Shown here: positions 7,387 through 16,691 of the stretch, piece after piece
How the letters are laid out: every line of letters begins with the position of its first letter
How positions within the stretch are numbered: the stretch's first letter is position 1
Assembly (NCBI GenBank): GCA_945925985.1
Contig: CAMELV010000012.1
Location: 1 to 64,000 of the forward strand
DNA length: 64,000 nt
Reading direction: 5' to 3'
Origin: Comamonas sp. lk
Lineage (GTDB): Bacteria; Pseudomonadota; Gammaproteobacteria; Burkholderiales; Burkholderiaceae_C
Notes under the pieces: model-generated
Databases searched by the model: none
Seen by the model: only the letters and a program-made list of their open reading frames with translations
What the model was told of the DNA's origin: nothing
Program-made: the position numbers and the translations under genes

Positions 7387-8430
7387 ATGTCGCCTGTGAT
7401 AACCAAAGAGCCCCTGCTTCTGAGCGGTGTACCGGGATCGCCTTACACCCGCAAGATGACGGCGCTGTTGCGCTACCGCCGCATCGCCTACCGGCTGGTG
7501 CCATCTGGCACGGGGGTGCCCGGCCTGCCAAAGGCCAAGCCGCACCTGCTGCCCACCTTTTACCTGCCGGGTCCCGATGGCGCGCTGCAAGCGGTCACCG
7601 ACTCCACCCCCCTGATCCACCGCTTTGAGGCCGAGCACGCCGGGCGCCACGTGCTTCCTACAGACCCAGCTCTGGCGTTTGTGGATGCCTTACTGGAAGA
7701 TTTTGCGGACGAGTGGCTGACCAAAGCGATGTTTCATTACCGCTGGACCTATGCCGCTGACGTCCGCAAGGCCAAGGGTATTCTGGCCAGCTGGCTGGGC
7801 CAGCCGCTCGATGACGTTGCGCTGCAACAGTACGCCGACATGGTGGCTGACCGCCAGATTCCGCGCCTGCGTTACGTCGGCTCCAACCCCGTCACCCAAC
7901 CGGTCATCGAGGCGGGCTATCTGCGCGTTCTCACCCTCTTGGAAGACCACTTGCGAACCCACCGCTTTCTGATGGGGCAGCGGCCGGGCGCCTCCGATTT
8001 CGGCTTTTACGGCCAGCTCACACAGCTGGTCCAATTCGACCCCACGCCCATGGCGGTCGCTGTGGCCCACGCGCCCCGGGTCTGCGGCTGGGTGGCGGTA
8101 ACCGAAGACCTGTCGGGCTTGGAACCCACCGATGGTGATTGGTTGGCCTCCGAAGCCCTGCCCGAAACCCTGCGCGATTTGCTGGCCGAGATGGGCCAGC
8201 TGTATGCACCGCTGCTGCTGGCCAATGCCCGAGCCTTGGAGACCGGTCAAACCGAACTGCAGACGCACATCAAGGGTGCAGTCTGGGTGCAGCAGACATT
8301 TACCTACCAGGCCAAATGCCTAGCCTGGCTGCGGCGCGATTACGCCGCCTTGCCGCCGCAAGCCCGCGCAACGGTTGACCGGATTCTGGCCGGCACAGGC
8401 TGCGAAACCCTCTTTGACGACCGGCCATGA
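7387..8430 (+). CDS. Glutathione S-transferase family protein
   Basis: 347-residue protein with an N-terminal thioredoxin-fold GST domain (SGVPGSPYTRKMTALLRYR, about residues 13-31; DSTPLIHRFE is the glutathione-binding turn) and a long all-helical C-terminal domain (LLEDHLRTHRFLMGQRPGASDFGFYGQL). It is longer than a classical GST of about 200-230 residues because of extra helical segments. It follows the membrane protein by 3 bp and overlaps by ATGA a decayed second GST. Substrate unknown. Confidence 0.85.
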   Translation: MSPVITKEPLLLSGVPGSPYTRKMTALLRYRRIAYRLVPSGTGVPGLPKAKPHLLPTFYLPGPDGALQAVTDSTPLIHRFEAEHAGRHVLPTDPALAFVDALLEDFADEWLTKAMFHYRWTYAADVRKAKGILASWLGQPLDDVALQQYADMVADRQIPRLRYVGSNPVTQPVIEAGYLRVLTLLEDHLRTHRFLMGQRPGASDFGFYGQLTQLVQFDPTPMAVAVAHAPRVCGWVAVTEDLSGLEPTDGDWLASEALPETLRDLLAEMGQLYAPLLLANARALETGQTELQTHIKGAVWVQQTFTYQAKCLAWLRRDYAALPPQARATVDRILAGTGCETLFDDRP

Positions 8431-8570
8431 TCACCCTCTACGACCGCGCCACCGCCCCCACCACCCGCCGTGCCCTCAGCGCCTAGTGCATGGTGCCGGC
8501 GTTGCCATTGGAAGACGGCACAATGCTGACCATCGAGGCCGCCACTGGCACCTACCTGAGGATGGGCTGA
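8427..8570 (+). pseudogene. Remnant of a second glutathione S-transferase N-terminus
   Basis: The ATG overlaps the stop of the upstream GST (ATGA). The frame reads MITLYDRATAPTTRRALSA, then an in-frame TAG, then continues VPALPLEDGTMLTI...TYLRMG before a TGA. The first block matches the GST beta1-alpha1 start and the second matches the cis-Pro VPxLxxxDGxxLTES...YL region, with the DNA between them lost. It is therefore an internally deleted, stop-interrupted GST fragment, not a random frame. Confidence 0.65.
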
Positions 8571-8619
8571 GCACCAGCAGTGCTGGCCAAAACACACAGA
8601 ACATGAAAGATTCACGCAA

Positions 8620-10284
8620 ATGATCAAACGATTGGCTTGGGGGGCAGTGGCCTTGACGGTGCTGGGTGCCGCCGGCTTTTACGCCGTCGGCGGGCGCACG
8701 GGCGCACTGCTGCTGTACGTTAAGTACGCGATGCGCCAAGAGTATGCCCCCAGCCGTGAAGTCGCCTGGCAGCAAGGCCCAGCGGTGGCTGCCACCGGTC
8801 AGGCCAGCCGACCACCCAATGTCGTGCTGATCGTGGCCGACGATCTGGGCTTTAATGACATCACCCACTATGGTGGTGGCATTGCCGGTGGCAAGGTGCC
8901 TACGCCCAACATCGACAGCATTGCCAGCGGCGGTGTTAATTTTCGCAACGGCTATTCGGGCAACGCCACCTGTGCACCGTCGCGGGCGGCCATGATGACC
9001 GGCCGCTACCCAACCCGATTCGGATTTGAATTTACACCGACGCCCAAGCAGTTTATGAAGGCCATCACCGGCATGGCGACCACGGGGCAACTGCGCCCGC
9101 CAATCTACCATGTGGACCGTGAATCCAACCTAATCCCCTATGAGGATATGGGCCTGCCCACCACCGAGATCACCATCGCCAAATTGCTGCAAGGCTCGGG
9201 TTATCACACGGTTCAGGTGGGCAAGTGGCATCTGGGTGACGGTCCGCAGTTCCGACCCTATTCGCATGGTTTTAACGAATCCCTGTCGCATCTGCATGCA
9301 GCCTCCATGTTTCTACCGCCCAAGCACCCGAATGTGGTGAATGCAGTGCAAGACTTCGACCCGATTGACAAGTTCCTGTGGGCGGCTGAGCCCTGGGTGG
9401 TGCGATTCAAGGACCAGGAGCCGTTTCAGCCGCCCAAATACATGACCGACTACCTGACGGACGAGGCGGTGAAGGTGGTAGCCGCCAACAAAAACCGTCC
9501 GTTCTTCATGTACCTGGCCTATAACGCGCCGCACACCCCGCTACAGGCCACGCGCGAAGACTACGACGCACTCAGCTTCATCCCCGACCACACCATGCGG
9601 GTCTACGCTGCCATGATCCGATCGCTGGATCGCAACATTGGTCGTGTGCTGCAGTCGCTGAAGGACCAGGGCCTGGACGACAACACTCTGGTGATCTTCA
9701 CCAGTGACAATGGCGGCGCGCATTACCTTGGGCTAGACGGACTGAATTCGCCCTACCGGGGTTGGAAAGCGACCTTTTTTGAAGGCGGCATCCATGTGCC
9801 GTTTTTCATGCGCTGGCCCGGTGTGATCCCGAAAGGCAGCACGGTGCAGGCTCCGGTCAGTCACTTCGACATCTTTGCCACGGCCGCCGCAGCGGCTGGC
9901 AAATCAGTCCCTGCGGACCGTCCCATCGACGGCGTCAACCTGCTGCCCTTCATCACCAAGACTGCAACCGGGCGCCCACACGAAACACTGTTCTGGCGCA
10001 CCGATACCTACCGGGTGGTCCGGCAGGGCGACTGGAAGCTGCAGGTAGCCGATCGCCCCAAAAAGACCTGGCTCTATGACCTGGCCACTGACCCGACCGA
10101 AAAAGTAAACCTCTCGCTCAAAGAACCCGAGCGCCTTGCCGCCTTAAAGGCCCAGCTCGATAAATGGGACAAGGCTCAACGCAAACCGCTCTGGCCTTCG
10201 ATGGGTGAGGGCGCTATCCCAATCGACAAAACGATGAAGCAGGCCGCAGCGCCTGACGACGAGCACGTGTATTACTCAAACTGA
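8620..10284 (+). CDS. Formylglycine-dependent sulfatase (arylsulfatase family)
   Basis: 554 residues with an N-terminal hydrophobic signal or anchor (residues 4-24). The sulfatase domain starts at PNVVLIVADDLG (metal-binding Asp pair at 74-75) and carries the signature CAPSRAAMMTGRYPTRFG with Cys118, the residue converted to formylglycine. GKWHLGD, the Asn-rich calcium loop FTSDNGG and the C-terminal WKLQVADRPKKTWLYDL follow the family. The enzyme should cleave a sulfate ester in the periplasm. The maturase (FGE/sumF) is not in this window and must be elsewhere if the enzyme works. Confidence 0.9.
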   Translation: MIKRLAWGAVALTVLGAAGFYAVGGRTGALLLYVKYAMRQEYAPSREVAWQQGPAVAATGQASRPPNVVLIVADDLGFNDITHYGGGIAGGKVPTPNIDSIASGGVNFRNGYSGNATCAPSRAAMMTGRYPTRFGFEFTPTPKQFMKAITGMATTGQLRPPIYHVDRESNLIPYEDMGLPTTEITIAKLLQGSGYHTVQVGKWHLGDGPQFRPYSHGFNESLSHLHAASMFLPPKHPNVVNAVQDFDPIDKFLWAAEPWVVRFKDQEPFQPPKYMTDYLTDEAVKVVAANKNRPFFMYLAYNAPHTPLQATREDYDALSFIPDHTMRVYAAMIRSLDRNIGRVLQSLKDQGLDDNTLVIFTSDNGGAHYLGLDGLNSPYRGWKATFFEGGIHVPFFMRWPGVIPKGSTVQAPVSHFDIFATAAAAAGKSVPADRPIDGVNLLPFITKTATGRPHETLFWRTDTYRVVRQGDWKLQVADRPKKTWLYDLATDPTEKVNLSLKEPERLAALKAQLDKWDKAQRKPLWPSMGEGAIPIDKTMKQAAAPDDEHVYYSN

Positions 10285-10306
10285 TGACATTGGCACAGCG
10301 TCGCCC

Positions 10307-11239
10307 CTAGGGCGCGTCTACTGAGCGACGTTCGATCACAAAGCCTGCCAACTCAAGCTGGCGCTGGTACCACTGCCAACCCAATTCAAATGCCTGCCAC
10401 TCCTGGCCCAGAGCATCGGATTCAGGCAGCAGAGCACCGTTAAGCCATCCGTGGTTGTGGTTCAGGCTAAAGGCAGAAGTGGCGGGCAGAGTTTGTGCTT
10501 TGAACCTGGCGACATATCCCCATACATTTTCAAAGCAAAAACGGCGTAACCCACCGGCATACAAGGCTTCGGTCTGCTCCATGATTGGCAGAAGCCCCTG
10601 CCCCAGCGGAACGCCTTGGACCCAAGGGCGACCTTCACTGTTGACAATCACGTGGTCCTTGACATGGACTGCATCAATGTAAGCTTGCATAGCCCGCAGT
10701 GCCTGCATAGGGTCTTCACCTACCATTTGTGAATTGCCGTAGTCATACAGCGCCCTAATTCGCGGGTGGTTAACCTTGGCCAGGATTTGAGATATCACCT
10801 CACCCTGAAAATCCTCGTGGTTTTCAAACACGATCGTGATGCCCAGCCGATGGGCTTCGGGCGCAACAGCCCGCAGATCACGCACGGTCCAGTCAATCTG
10901 TTCGGACAGTGGTGCTTCGTACTTGGTGTACACACGCAAACGCTCGGCCCCCAATTGGGATGCAACCAACAGCATTTTGTGCAGGTTGTCCACACGGGTA
11001 TCGCTTGTGTCAATTTCACAGGCCATGTTGTGCTCTCGCAGGCAAGCCCGCACGCTGGCGAAATGCTCGGGCGTCGTTCCACACAAGTCCCGATACCCCG
11101 GCCCATTTGCAGAGATGTTGACGCCGGTGAACCCACGTTCTTGTGCCAAGGCGATATAGGTAAAAACATCAAAGTCGCGTCGGTACTTGAACTGAAAGCG
11201 CAGACTGAAACTATGAATGTGCATCTCGATTGATTTCAT
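10307..11239 (-). CDS. Sugar phosphate isomerase/epimerase, xylose-isomerase-like TIM barrel
   Basis: 310-residue AP-endonuclease-2/xylose-isomerase-like TIM barrel. Metal-site blocks visible are ITIVFENHEDF, IRALYDYGNS, DAVHVKDHVI and the C-terminal FCFENVWG. Such enzymes isomerise or epimerise sugars and keto-acids. It is the last gene of a tight four-gene operon and starts 11 bp after the kinase gene. The exact substrate cannot be assigned; no characterised member is recognisably identical. Confidence 0.75.
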   Translation of the reverse strand: MKSIEMHIHSFSLRFQFKYRRDFDVFTYIALAQERGFTGVNISANGPGYRDLCGTTPEHFASVRACLREHNMACEIDTSDTRVDNLHKMLLVASQLGAERLRVYTKYEAPLSEQIDWTVRDLRAVAPEAHRLGITIVFENHEDFQGEVISQILAKVNHPRIRALYDYGNSQMVGEDPMQALRAMQAYIDAVHVKDHVIVNSEGRPWVQGVPLGQGLLPIMEQTEALYAGGLRRFCFENVWGYVARFKAQTLPATSAFSLNHNHGWLNGALLPESDALGQEWQAFELGWQWYQRQLELAGFVIERRSVDAP

Positions 11240-11250
11240 GCGACCTGACC

Positions 11251-12204
11251 TTAGGACAATAAACGATGAAGTAGTTGGATTTCAGCCTGTAGCGCGACGC
11301 TGTACAAGCGCGACGTCTTTTCGTCGGAGGTGGCCGTGTCCTGCGCACGCATGGCGCAATACGCCGCGAAGCGGTAATGGTGACTGCTTCGGGTACTGCG
11401 AAGCCGTTCTGACGTTTCCCGCGCATCCATCGGACACTCGCCCAGGGCAGAAAAGTACACCGCAAAAAAATGCTGTTCCTGTGCGAGGGTCAGTGCCGGA
11501 TACCCATAAAGCACTTGCATTGCAGGAGAGACAAAGGTCAGCACATCTTGAAGCCCGTCTCCGATGCCAGGACACTGCCAATCGATCAAACGCAAGCCAT
11601 CAAGGCTGCTCACCACATTGCCCGGTCCACAGTCAGTGTGCACCAACACCCCTTTGCGGATCGGATGTGCGGTTTGTACGGACACTTTAGGGCGCCATTC
11701 ACGGAGGCTGTCACTCAACGCACTACCGTGACGTTGCAACATCTCTTCGGCATGCATCAGCAGCTTGGGGGCATCAGTGGGCAGCTTTCGAAAGGCACTC
11801 ATGGCAAAAGCATTCATGGGAATGCTGTGAACTCGCGCCAGCAAAGTGGCTGTCGCTTCAAGGTCACCAGTCCAATGGGTGCCCTCGACATACTCATAGA
11901 CCAGCAGACTTCCTAATGGACTATCGGTAACAAACGCGACCGGTGTAGGGGCGCATTGCCAGCCTTGCAAGAACTGCAATGCCGCATATTCAGCTGTCGG
12001 CAGAATCGGGAACATTGGGTTTGCCGGCACCTCGGCGAACTGTTTCACGACCCAGTCTAGGTTGCTGATCTGTCTGCTGCGCAGCCGGTACACCCGATTC
12101 CAAAATCCCCCTGCGAGCAACTCCAGAGACCAGCCATCGGAGGCCTCCGCCGGCAAAAGCCCATTGGCCTGCAACACCCCTAACAATATCTTTTCGTCAG
12201 CCAT
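11251..12204 (-). CDS. APH/choline-kinase-like small-molecule kinase
   Basis: 317-residue aminoglycoside-phosphotransferase fold. The catalytic loop VLVHTDCGPGNVV and the metal-binding LIDWQCPGIGDGLQDV are intact. It is unlikely to be a resistance gene: it sits inside a catabolic operon and its start overlaps the stop of the dehydrogenase upstream (TAATG), which implies coupled translation. It probably phosphorylates the pathway intermediate produced by the dehydratase and dehydrogenase. Substrate unknown. Confidence 0.75.
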   Translation of the reverse strand: MADEKILLGVLQANGLLPAEASDGWSLELLAGGFWNRVYRLRSRQISNLDWVVKQFAEVPANPMFPILPTAEYAALQFLQGWQCAPTPVAFVTDSPLGSLLVYEYVEGTHWTGDLEATATLLARVHSIPMNAFAMSAFRKLPTDAPKLLMHAEEMLQRHGSALSDSLREWRPKVSVQTAHPIRKGVLVHTDCGPGNVVSSLDGLRLIDWQCPGIGDGLQDVLTFVSPAMQVLYGYPALTLAQEQHFFAVYFSALGECPMDARETSERLRSTRSSHHYRFAAYCAMRAQDTATSDEKTSRLYSVALQAEIQLLHRLLS

Positions 12205-13208
12205 TAGCCAGGGTACGCCAAGGCACGTAGTTCGGAAAGCAGTTCGTCGGGCACTTCAACACCATGGGCATTCGCATAGGCTGCATGATCAGCACGCCCT
12301 TTGCCAGGCAAGCGTGCACCCCCCTGCTCATAAATGGTCTGGGTCAGTAGGGAGATGCGTTGCGCGAATCCGGGCGCACAGCGTGCCGGGTCAATCGCGA
12401 TAAAGCATTGGCCCACGCCAGGCGGACCCCCAGAGTTATCCAGCAGTGAGCTGGCCTCGAACGACCAGTTGGCACCACCGAGCCCGGCGATAAGAACATC
12501 GACAAGTAAAGCTAGCGCGTAGCCCTTGTGACCAGCCGCCGGCGCCATCGTTCCCGCCAAGGCAGCTTGCGGATCGGTCGTCGGCCGGCCATCTACATCG
12601 ATCGCCCAACCTTCGGGTATCGGGCCACCGGAGCGCGCAGCGGCGATCACATTCACCCGAGCGGTTGCCGTGCTGGACATGTCGGCCACTATGGCTTCGG
12701 CCCCCTCTTGCGGTACGCCAAAGCCCCAGGGATTCGTCCCGAACACGGGTTTGCTGCCGCCGACCGGTGCCATCATCGCAGAGGCGTTTGCAAAGGCCAG
12801 ACTGACCAGCCCGTGCTCGAGAAAACGGTGAATGAACCAGCCAAGCACGCCGGCCGAGTAGGAGTTCTTGATCGTCATGAAGGCGACGCCTTGATGACGC
12901 ACCATGGCTACAAATTCTGGCAATGCAGACAAAAAAGCGGTGTGCGCAAACCCATTGCATGCGTCAACCTGAAGGATTGCGGGAGCCAAAATTTCCGTGC
13001 GCGAAAGCGCGTGGCCATCAACCTTGCCACAACAGAGGTGCGCGCAATAAGTCGGCAGATAGGCTAAGCCAACATTGCGAATACCCTGGGCTTCTGCCTC
13101 GACAACTGACTGCGCGACAACTGCGCTGTGACGCGAGTCGCCGCCGCTGGCAACCAAGGCTTGCTGTGCAAGCTCGTGGACTTGCTGCAATGTCAATCTT
13201 GAGTTCAT
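12204..13208 (-). CDS. Ldh-family NAD(P)-dependent dehydrogenase (YlbC-like)
   Basis: 334-residue member of the malate/L-lactate/diketogulonate dehydrogenase family (not the Rossmann LDH family). Family blocks: QGIRNVGLAYLPTY, VGGSKPVFGTNPWGFGVP, VADMSSTATARVNV, AAGHKGYALALLVDVL. These enzymes reduce or oxidise 2-keto/2-hydroxy acids with NAD(P). It begins 14 bp after the enolase-superfamily gene, consistent with oxidation of a dehydratase product. Confidence 0.85.
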   Translation of the reverse strand: MNSRLTLQQVHELAQQALVASGGDSRHSAVVAQSVVEAEAQGIRNVGLAYLPTYCAHLCCGKVDGHALSRTEILAPAILQVDACNGFAHTAFLSALPEFVAMVRHQGVAFMTIKNSYSAGVLGWFIHRFLEHGLVSLAFANASAMMAPVGGSKPVFGTNPWGFGVPQEGAEAIVADMSSTATARVNVIAAARSGGPIPEGWAIDVDGRPTTDPQAALAGTMAPAAGHKGYALALLVDVLIAGLGGANWSFEASSLLDNSGGPPGVGQCFIAIDPARCAPGFAQRISLLTQTIYEQGGARLPGKGRADHAAYANAHGVEVPDELLSELRALAYPG

Positions 13209-13222
13209 CTGGTCGTGCTTTC

Positions 13223-14350
13223 TCAGTTAAACGTGGCCGTCTTGCTTAACGTTTGTTCAAGCACCACTTCATTCAGTTCGACGCCGAGCCCTGGCGCATC
13301 CGGTAGTGTGAACCAGCCCTGGCCATCCAATTCCAACGGCGACTTCAAGAGGTAGTCACGTCGCTCTGGCGTCCAGTCAGGCGCATCCAGTGGCCACTCG
13401 ACGTAGGTTTCTCCAGCCGTACCGGCTATCAACTGTAGGTTGGCCATCATGCCCAGTCCATTTCCCCAGGTGTGGGAACTGAACAGCCGGCCCCTTTCCG
13501 CGACTTGCCGTGCGAACGGCGCGAGACCAGAGATGCCACCGGTCAACACTGCATCGGGCTGGAATACATCCAAACAATCGCGCTCGAGCAATTCGCGCCA
13601 TTCATAGGGTTCGCGGGTGAACTCGGCACCCGCCAGACGAATACCCACCCTCTTCCGCAAGGCGCGCATCCCCTCATAGTCGCCGCGATGAAGGGGCTCT
13701 TCGATCCAGAACACGTGCAATTTTTCAAGCGCCTTGGCGACCAAAAGCGCGTGCTCAAGGTCCCAAGATGGCGCAACGTCCCAAGGCATTCTCCAACCTT
13801 GGTTGCAATCCACCATGAGATCTAATTGGTCACCCACTGCTTCCCGAATCGCCTGCAAAACTGCAAGGTCTGCGGCTAAATCACTTCGACCAAAACGCAC
13901 TTTGAGCGCCGGTATGCCCGCCGCCAAGCATCTCATCGCGACACCAACCATGTCATCTGTTGACCGATGCACACCGCTGGACTGATAGGCGCGCAGTCGA
14001 GGCGCCTTTCCACCCAGCATCTTCCACACAGCTTGGCCTTGCGTTTTGCCTGCCAGGTCCCACAACGCGACATCCAAGGGCCAGGGTCGCCCGGCATGGA
14101 ATGCGATATTCATCAACACGGCATGGTGTCGGTCCAGGTCCATCACTTCATGGCCAATGAACAGGTGCTCATAATCGCCAAAGCCCAACATCGCGTCTCC
14201 AGAACCCACGCCCATGCGACCGTGTTCGTCAAAGACGCGCACAAGGGTCGCTGGAAAGCGAGCACGGGGCCGAGGATCCCACGAGGCCGCAAAAGGTGGC
14301 TCAAGCGGGAGTTGGTGATGTGTAATGACGATTCGCTCAATTCGTGCCAC
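13223..14350 (-). CDS. Enolase-superfamily sugar-acid dehydratase/racemase
   Basis: Mandelate-racemase/muconate-lactonizing group enzyme of 375 residues. Three metal ligands are seen in MVDCNQGW, WIEEPL and LAGAEF, a candidate base lysine in ALKVRF, and the acid/base histidine in SSHTWGNG. I prefer a GTG start at 14350 because GGAGAG lies eight bases upstream; the ATG at 14368 would put that site inside the gene. First gene of the four-gene operon ending at 10307, so it is likely to carry out the first step, dehydration of an aldonic or hydroxy acid. No transporter or regulator is linked. Confidence 0.8.
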   Translation of the reverse strand: MARIERIVITHHQLPLEPPFAASWDPRPRARFPATLVRVFDEHGRMGVGSGDAMLGFGDYEHLFIGHEVMDLDRHHAVLMNIAFHAGRPWPLDVALWDLAGKTQGQAVWKMLGGKAPRLRAYQSSGVHRSTDDMVGVAMRCLAAGIPALKVRFGRSDLAADLAVLQAIREAVGDQLDLMVDCNQGWRMPWDVAPSWDLEHALLVAKALEKLHVFWIEEPLHRGDYEGMRALRKRVGIRLAGAEFTREPYEWRELLERDCLDVFQPDAVLTGGISGLAPFARQVAERGRLFSSHTWGNGLGMMANLQLIAGTAGETYVEWPLDAPDWTPERRDYLLKSPLELDGQGWFTLPDAPGLGVELNEVVLEQTLSKTATFN

Positions 14351-14578
14351 TTCTACAGCTCTCCACAACTATCTTCGGTTGCTACAACAAAAATTTCGGG
14401 TCGACAGAGTTACTGAATTGACTTGGGGAGAAGGCACTTTTCCCCCTGGGCGATTTCGTAGTCGCCAAGGGTTTAAGTCATCCGTGGAGCTAGCATCGTC
14501 TCCATGACATGCGACACATTGAAGACGACACGGAAGATCCCAGGTGGCTACACAGCGGCTACACGGACACCTAAGAGG

Positions 14579-14614
14579 AAGGGCCTGCTACTATTTTCAT
14601 AGTGGCAGGCCCTT
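14579..14614 (-). terminator. Long hairpin downstream of tRNA-His
   Basis: Inverted repeat AAGGGCCTGC(T)ACTAT / ATAGTGGCAGGCCCTT with a four-base loop; 15 of 16 positions pair plus one G-T. It lies just beyond the 3' end of tRNA-His and may end that transcript, but no strong U-tract follows on either strand. Confidence 0.5.
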
Positions 14615-14622
14615 GATTTCAT

Positions 14623-14699
14623 TGGGGTGGCTGATGGGGCTCGAACCCACGACAACAGGAATCACAATCCTGGACTCTACCAACTGAGCTACAGCCACC
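14623..14699 (-). tRNA. tRNA-His (GTG anticodon)
   Basis: The reverse strand folds as a complete tRNA with acceptor GTGGCTG/CAGCCAC, an extra 5' G (G-1, a His hallmark), D-arm GTAGCTCAGTTGGTAGAG, anticodon GTG in loop TTGTGAT, T-arm GGGTTCGAGCCC and an encoded CCA. The four-gene catabolic operon starts right beyond its 3' end, a common integration position, although I found no second copy of the tRNA 3' end. Confidence 0.95.
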
Positions 14700-14740
14700 G
14701 CGCTCTCGGATTATATCGCTTGTTGTCGTGAGTTCACGGC

Positions 14741-16678
14741 TTACTGCAACGCGGCAGTGGCCAGTTCGGACAGCGCGCTGGCGGGTTTGGGTGCACGCAT
14801 TTCAACTTTGAACCGCTCCTTAAGGACGGCAAAGTAGGCCTGTCCCTCCGCACTGGACCACCACTGTGAGTACTGGCTACGGTCTTGCTTCGCGACTGCC
14901 TCTGTAGGCGCTGGGCGCGCTGTGACTTTATTGATCCGGACCACCGCGTAGCCTTGAGGGCCCAAGTCAATACCAACAAAATGAGGCAGGGCTTTTGTCT
15001 CAGCCCGCAAAATGGCTTTCAACATGGCGGGCGGAATATTTTGCGTCTGGTCACGCGACACCTCCACCGAGGCCGGCAGCGCTGCACTGTCAGGCGCGGC
15101 TTTCCAGGCTGCCAACTTGTCGGCCCCCTCTTTTTTGGCCAGATCATAAGCACGTGCCGCCACTACACGCTCTCGAACCGCGGGCGTGACTTCCGCCAAT
15201 GGCAATGTGCGTGCTGGTGTGTGCTTCACGATTCGCCCGGCAGCCAGTTGATTGGGGCCGATTTCAACCGCCTCGGTGTTGCGCCTTTTTTCAATCGCAT
15301 CATTTGAAAAAATAGCTGTCAAAAATTTGGCGTTTGCCAACGCGCCCTTTGCGCCCGGCAGAGCTTGGCGGCTTAGCTTTTCAGCGACCTTGATCTCCAG
15401 TTTGAGCTTGTCTGCCACGGGCTTGAGGGTGTCCGATTGCTCGTACACCCCGTTGGTAAAGATTTCAGCGCTTTCAGCAAATTGACGTTGTGCCTGCTGG
15501 GTCTTGAGGTCAGCCTCGATACCGGCACGCAACTCTGTGAAGCTGCGTTGGGCCGGCACTTTGATGTCTGTCAACTTTATGATGTGGAAACCGAAATCCG
15601 ACTCGACGACATCACTGATGTCCCCTTTTTTCAGTGCAAAAGCGGCTTCCTCAAAAGGTTTAACCATCGCACCCTTTGCAAAAAAATCAAGGTCACCCCC
15701 ATTTGACGCTGAGCCACTGTCCTGAGAGTTTTTCTTGGCCACTTCACCAAAACTATCTGGCGCTTTTCTAACCATCTGGAGCAGTTCCTGCGCACGGGCC
15801 TGAGCTTTTTGCCGATCTGCGCTGGGGGCATCCTTGGCGGCATTAATCAATATATGACTTGCTCGGCGCTCCTCAGCGCCACTGAGCCGGGCCACGTTCT
15901 GGTCGTAATAAGACTTCAGGTCGGCCTCGCTAATCGTGATTCCTTTCTTAACGCCCTCAAGGTCGAGCAGGAGGTATTCAATATTGGCTTGCTCTGCAGC
16001 CTGGAACTGTGTTGGGTTGGCCTTGTAGTAAGCGTCCAGTTCTGCCTCGGTCGGGTTGACCTTAGAGGCGAAATCGGCAGATGCAATATTGACGAACTGC
16101 ACTTCGCGCCGCTCAAAAAATGCATTCAACGACATATCTGCGATGGCTGAAGGAGCCAGGCCTGTGGCCGTGACGGCAGCCTCCACCTGCCGGATGGACA
16201 AGTCTTGACGGACACGGGCCTCAAAGCCTTCGGGCGTCAAACCTTGGCTAGAGACCAGTTGCCGATACCGGTCCATGTCCAGCGACCCGTCGGGCCGGCG
16301 CAAAGCAGCGATGGTCGGGTTTTCTTGAAGTTCACGAGCCAATCGGCTGTCGCTGGTCATCAACCTGATGCTCTCGACCGCTTGCGTGAGCACACGGTCA
16401 CGGACCAGTCTCTCCAGCGTGGCGTAGCGCGCTTCGGGGGAATCAAAAAGTTTGGCATCAAGATTCGGCATTGAGGCACGCAATCGGTCCGATTCAGCCT
16501 TGTGCGCAGAATCCCACTCAGCCTGTCCAATCTCAAGGCCGCCAACACGGGCAACGACCTCGCCCTTGTCGCTCATATTGTTATAACCATCAATGCCGAA
16601 CAGCACAAATGAAGGGATGATCAGCAAAAACATCACGAACATCATGATTTTCGTGTGCTTGCGGACAAAGTCAAACAT
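14741..16678 (-). CDS. ppiD: Periplasmic peptidyl-prolyl isomerase PpiD
   Basis: 645-residue membrane-anchored chaperone of the SurA/PpiD family. MFDFVRKHTK is followed by one transmembrane segment (residues 11-29), a SurA_N-like domain, and a parvulin domain (ASHILI... KKNSQDSGS ...GGDLDFF... PFEEAAF... GFHIIKL, roughly residues 270-370). It assists folding of exported proteins. The start at 16678 fits the family. It follows tRNA-Val on the same strand, separated by a strong terminator. Confidence 0.92.
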   Translation of the reverse strand: MFDFVRKHTKIMMFVMFLLIIPSFVLFGIDGYNNMSDKGEVVARVGGLEIGQAEWDSAHKAESDRLRASMPNLDAKLFDSPEARYATLERLVRDRVLTQAVESIRLMTSDSRLARELQENPTIAALRRPDGSLDMDRYRQLVSSQGLTPEGFEARVRQDLSIRQVEAAVTATGLAPSAIADMSLNAFFERREVQFVNIASADFASKVNPTEAELDAYYKANPTQFQAAEQANIEYLLLDLEGVKKGITISEADLKSYYDQNVARLSGAEERRASHILINAAKDAPSADRQKAQARAQELLQMVRKAPDSFGEVAKKNSQDSGSASNGGDLDFFAKGAMVKPFEEAAFALKKGDISDVVESDFGFHIIKLTDIKVPAQRSFTELRAGIEADLKTQQAQRQFAESAEIFTNGVYEQSDTLKPVADKLKLEIKVAEKLSRQALPGAKGALANAKFLTAIFSNDAIEKRRNTEAVEIGPNQLAAGRIVKHTPARTLPLAEVTPAVRERVVAARAYDLAKKEGADKLAAWKAAPDSAALPASVEVSRDQTQNIPPAMLKAILRAETKALPHFVGIDLGPQGYAVVRINKVTARPAPTEAVAKQDRSQYSQWWSSAEGQAYFAVLKERFKVEMRAPKPASALSELATAALQ

Positions 16679-16691
16679 GCGTTCAGTCTCC

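Noticed and set aside
14530-14580. GGCTACACAGCGGCTACACGG-like tandem near tRNA-His as an attachment site
   Set aside because: Only a short two-copy repeat with no copy of the tRNA 3' end elsewhere in the window.
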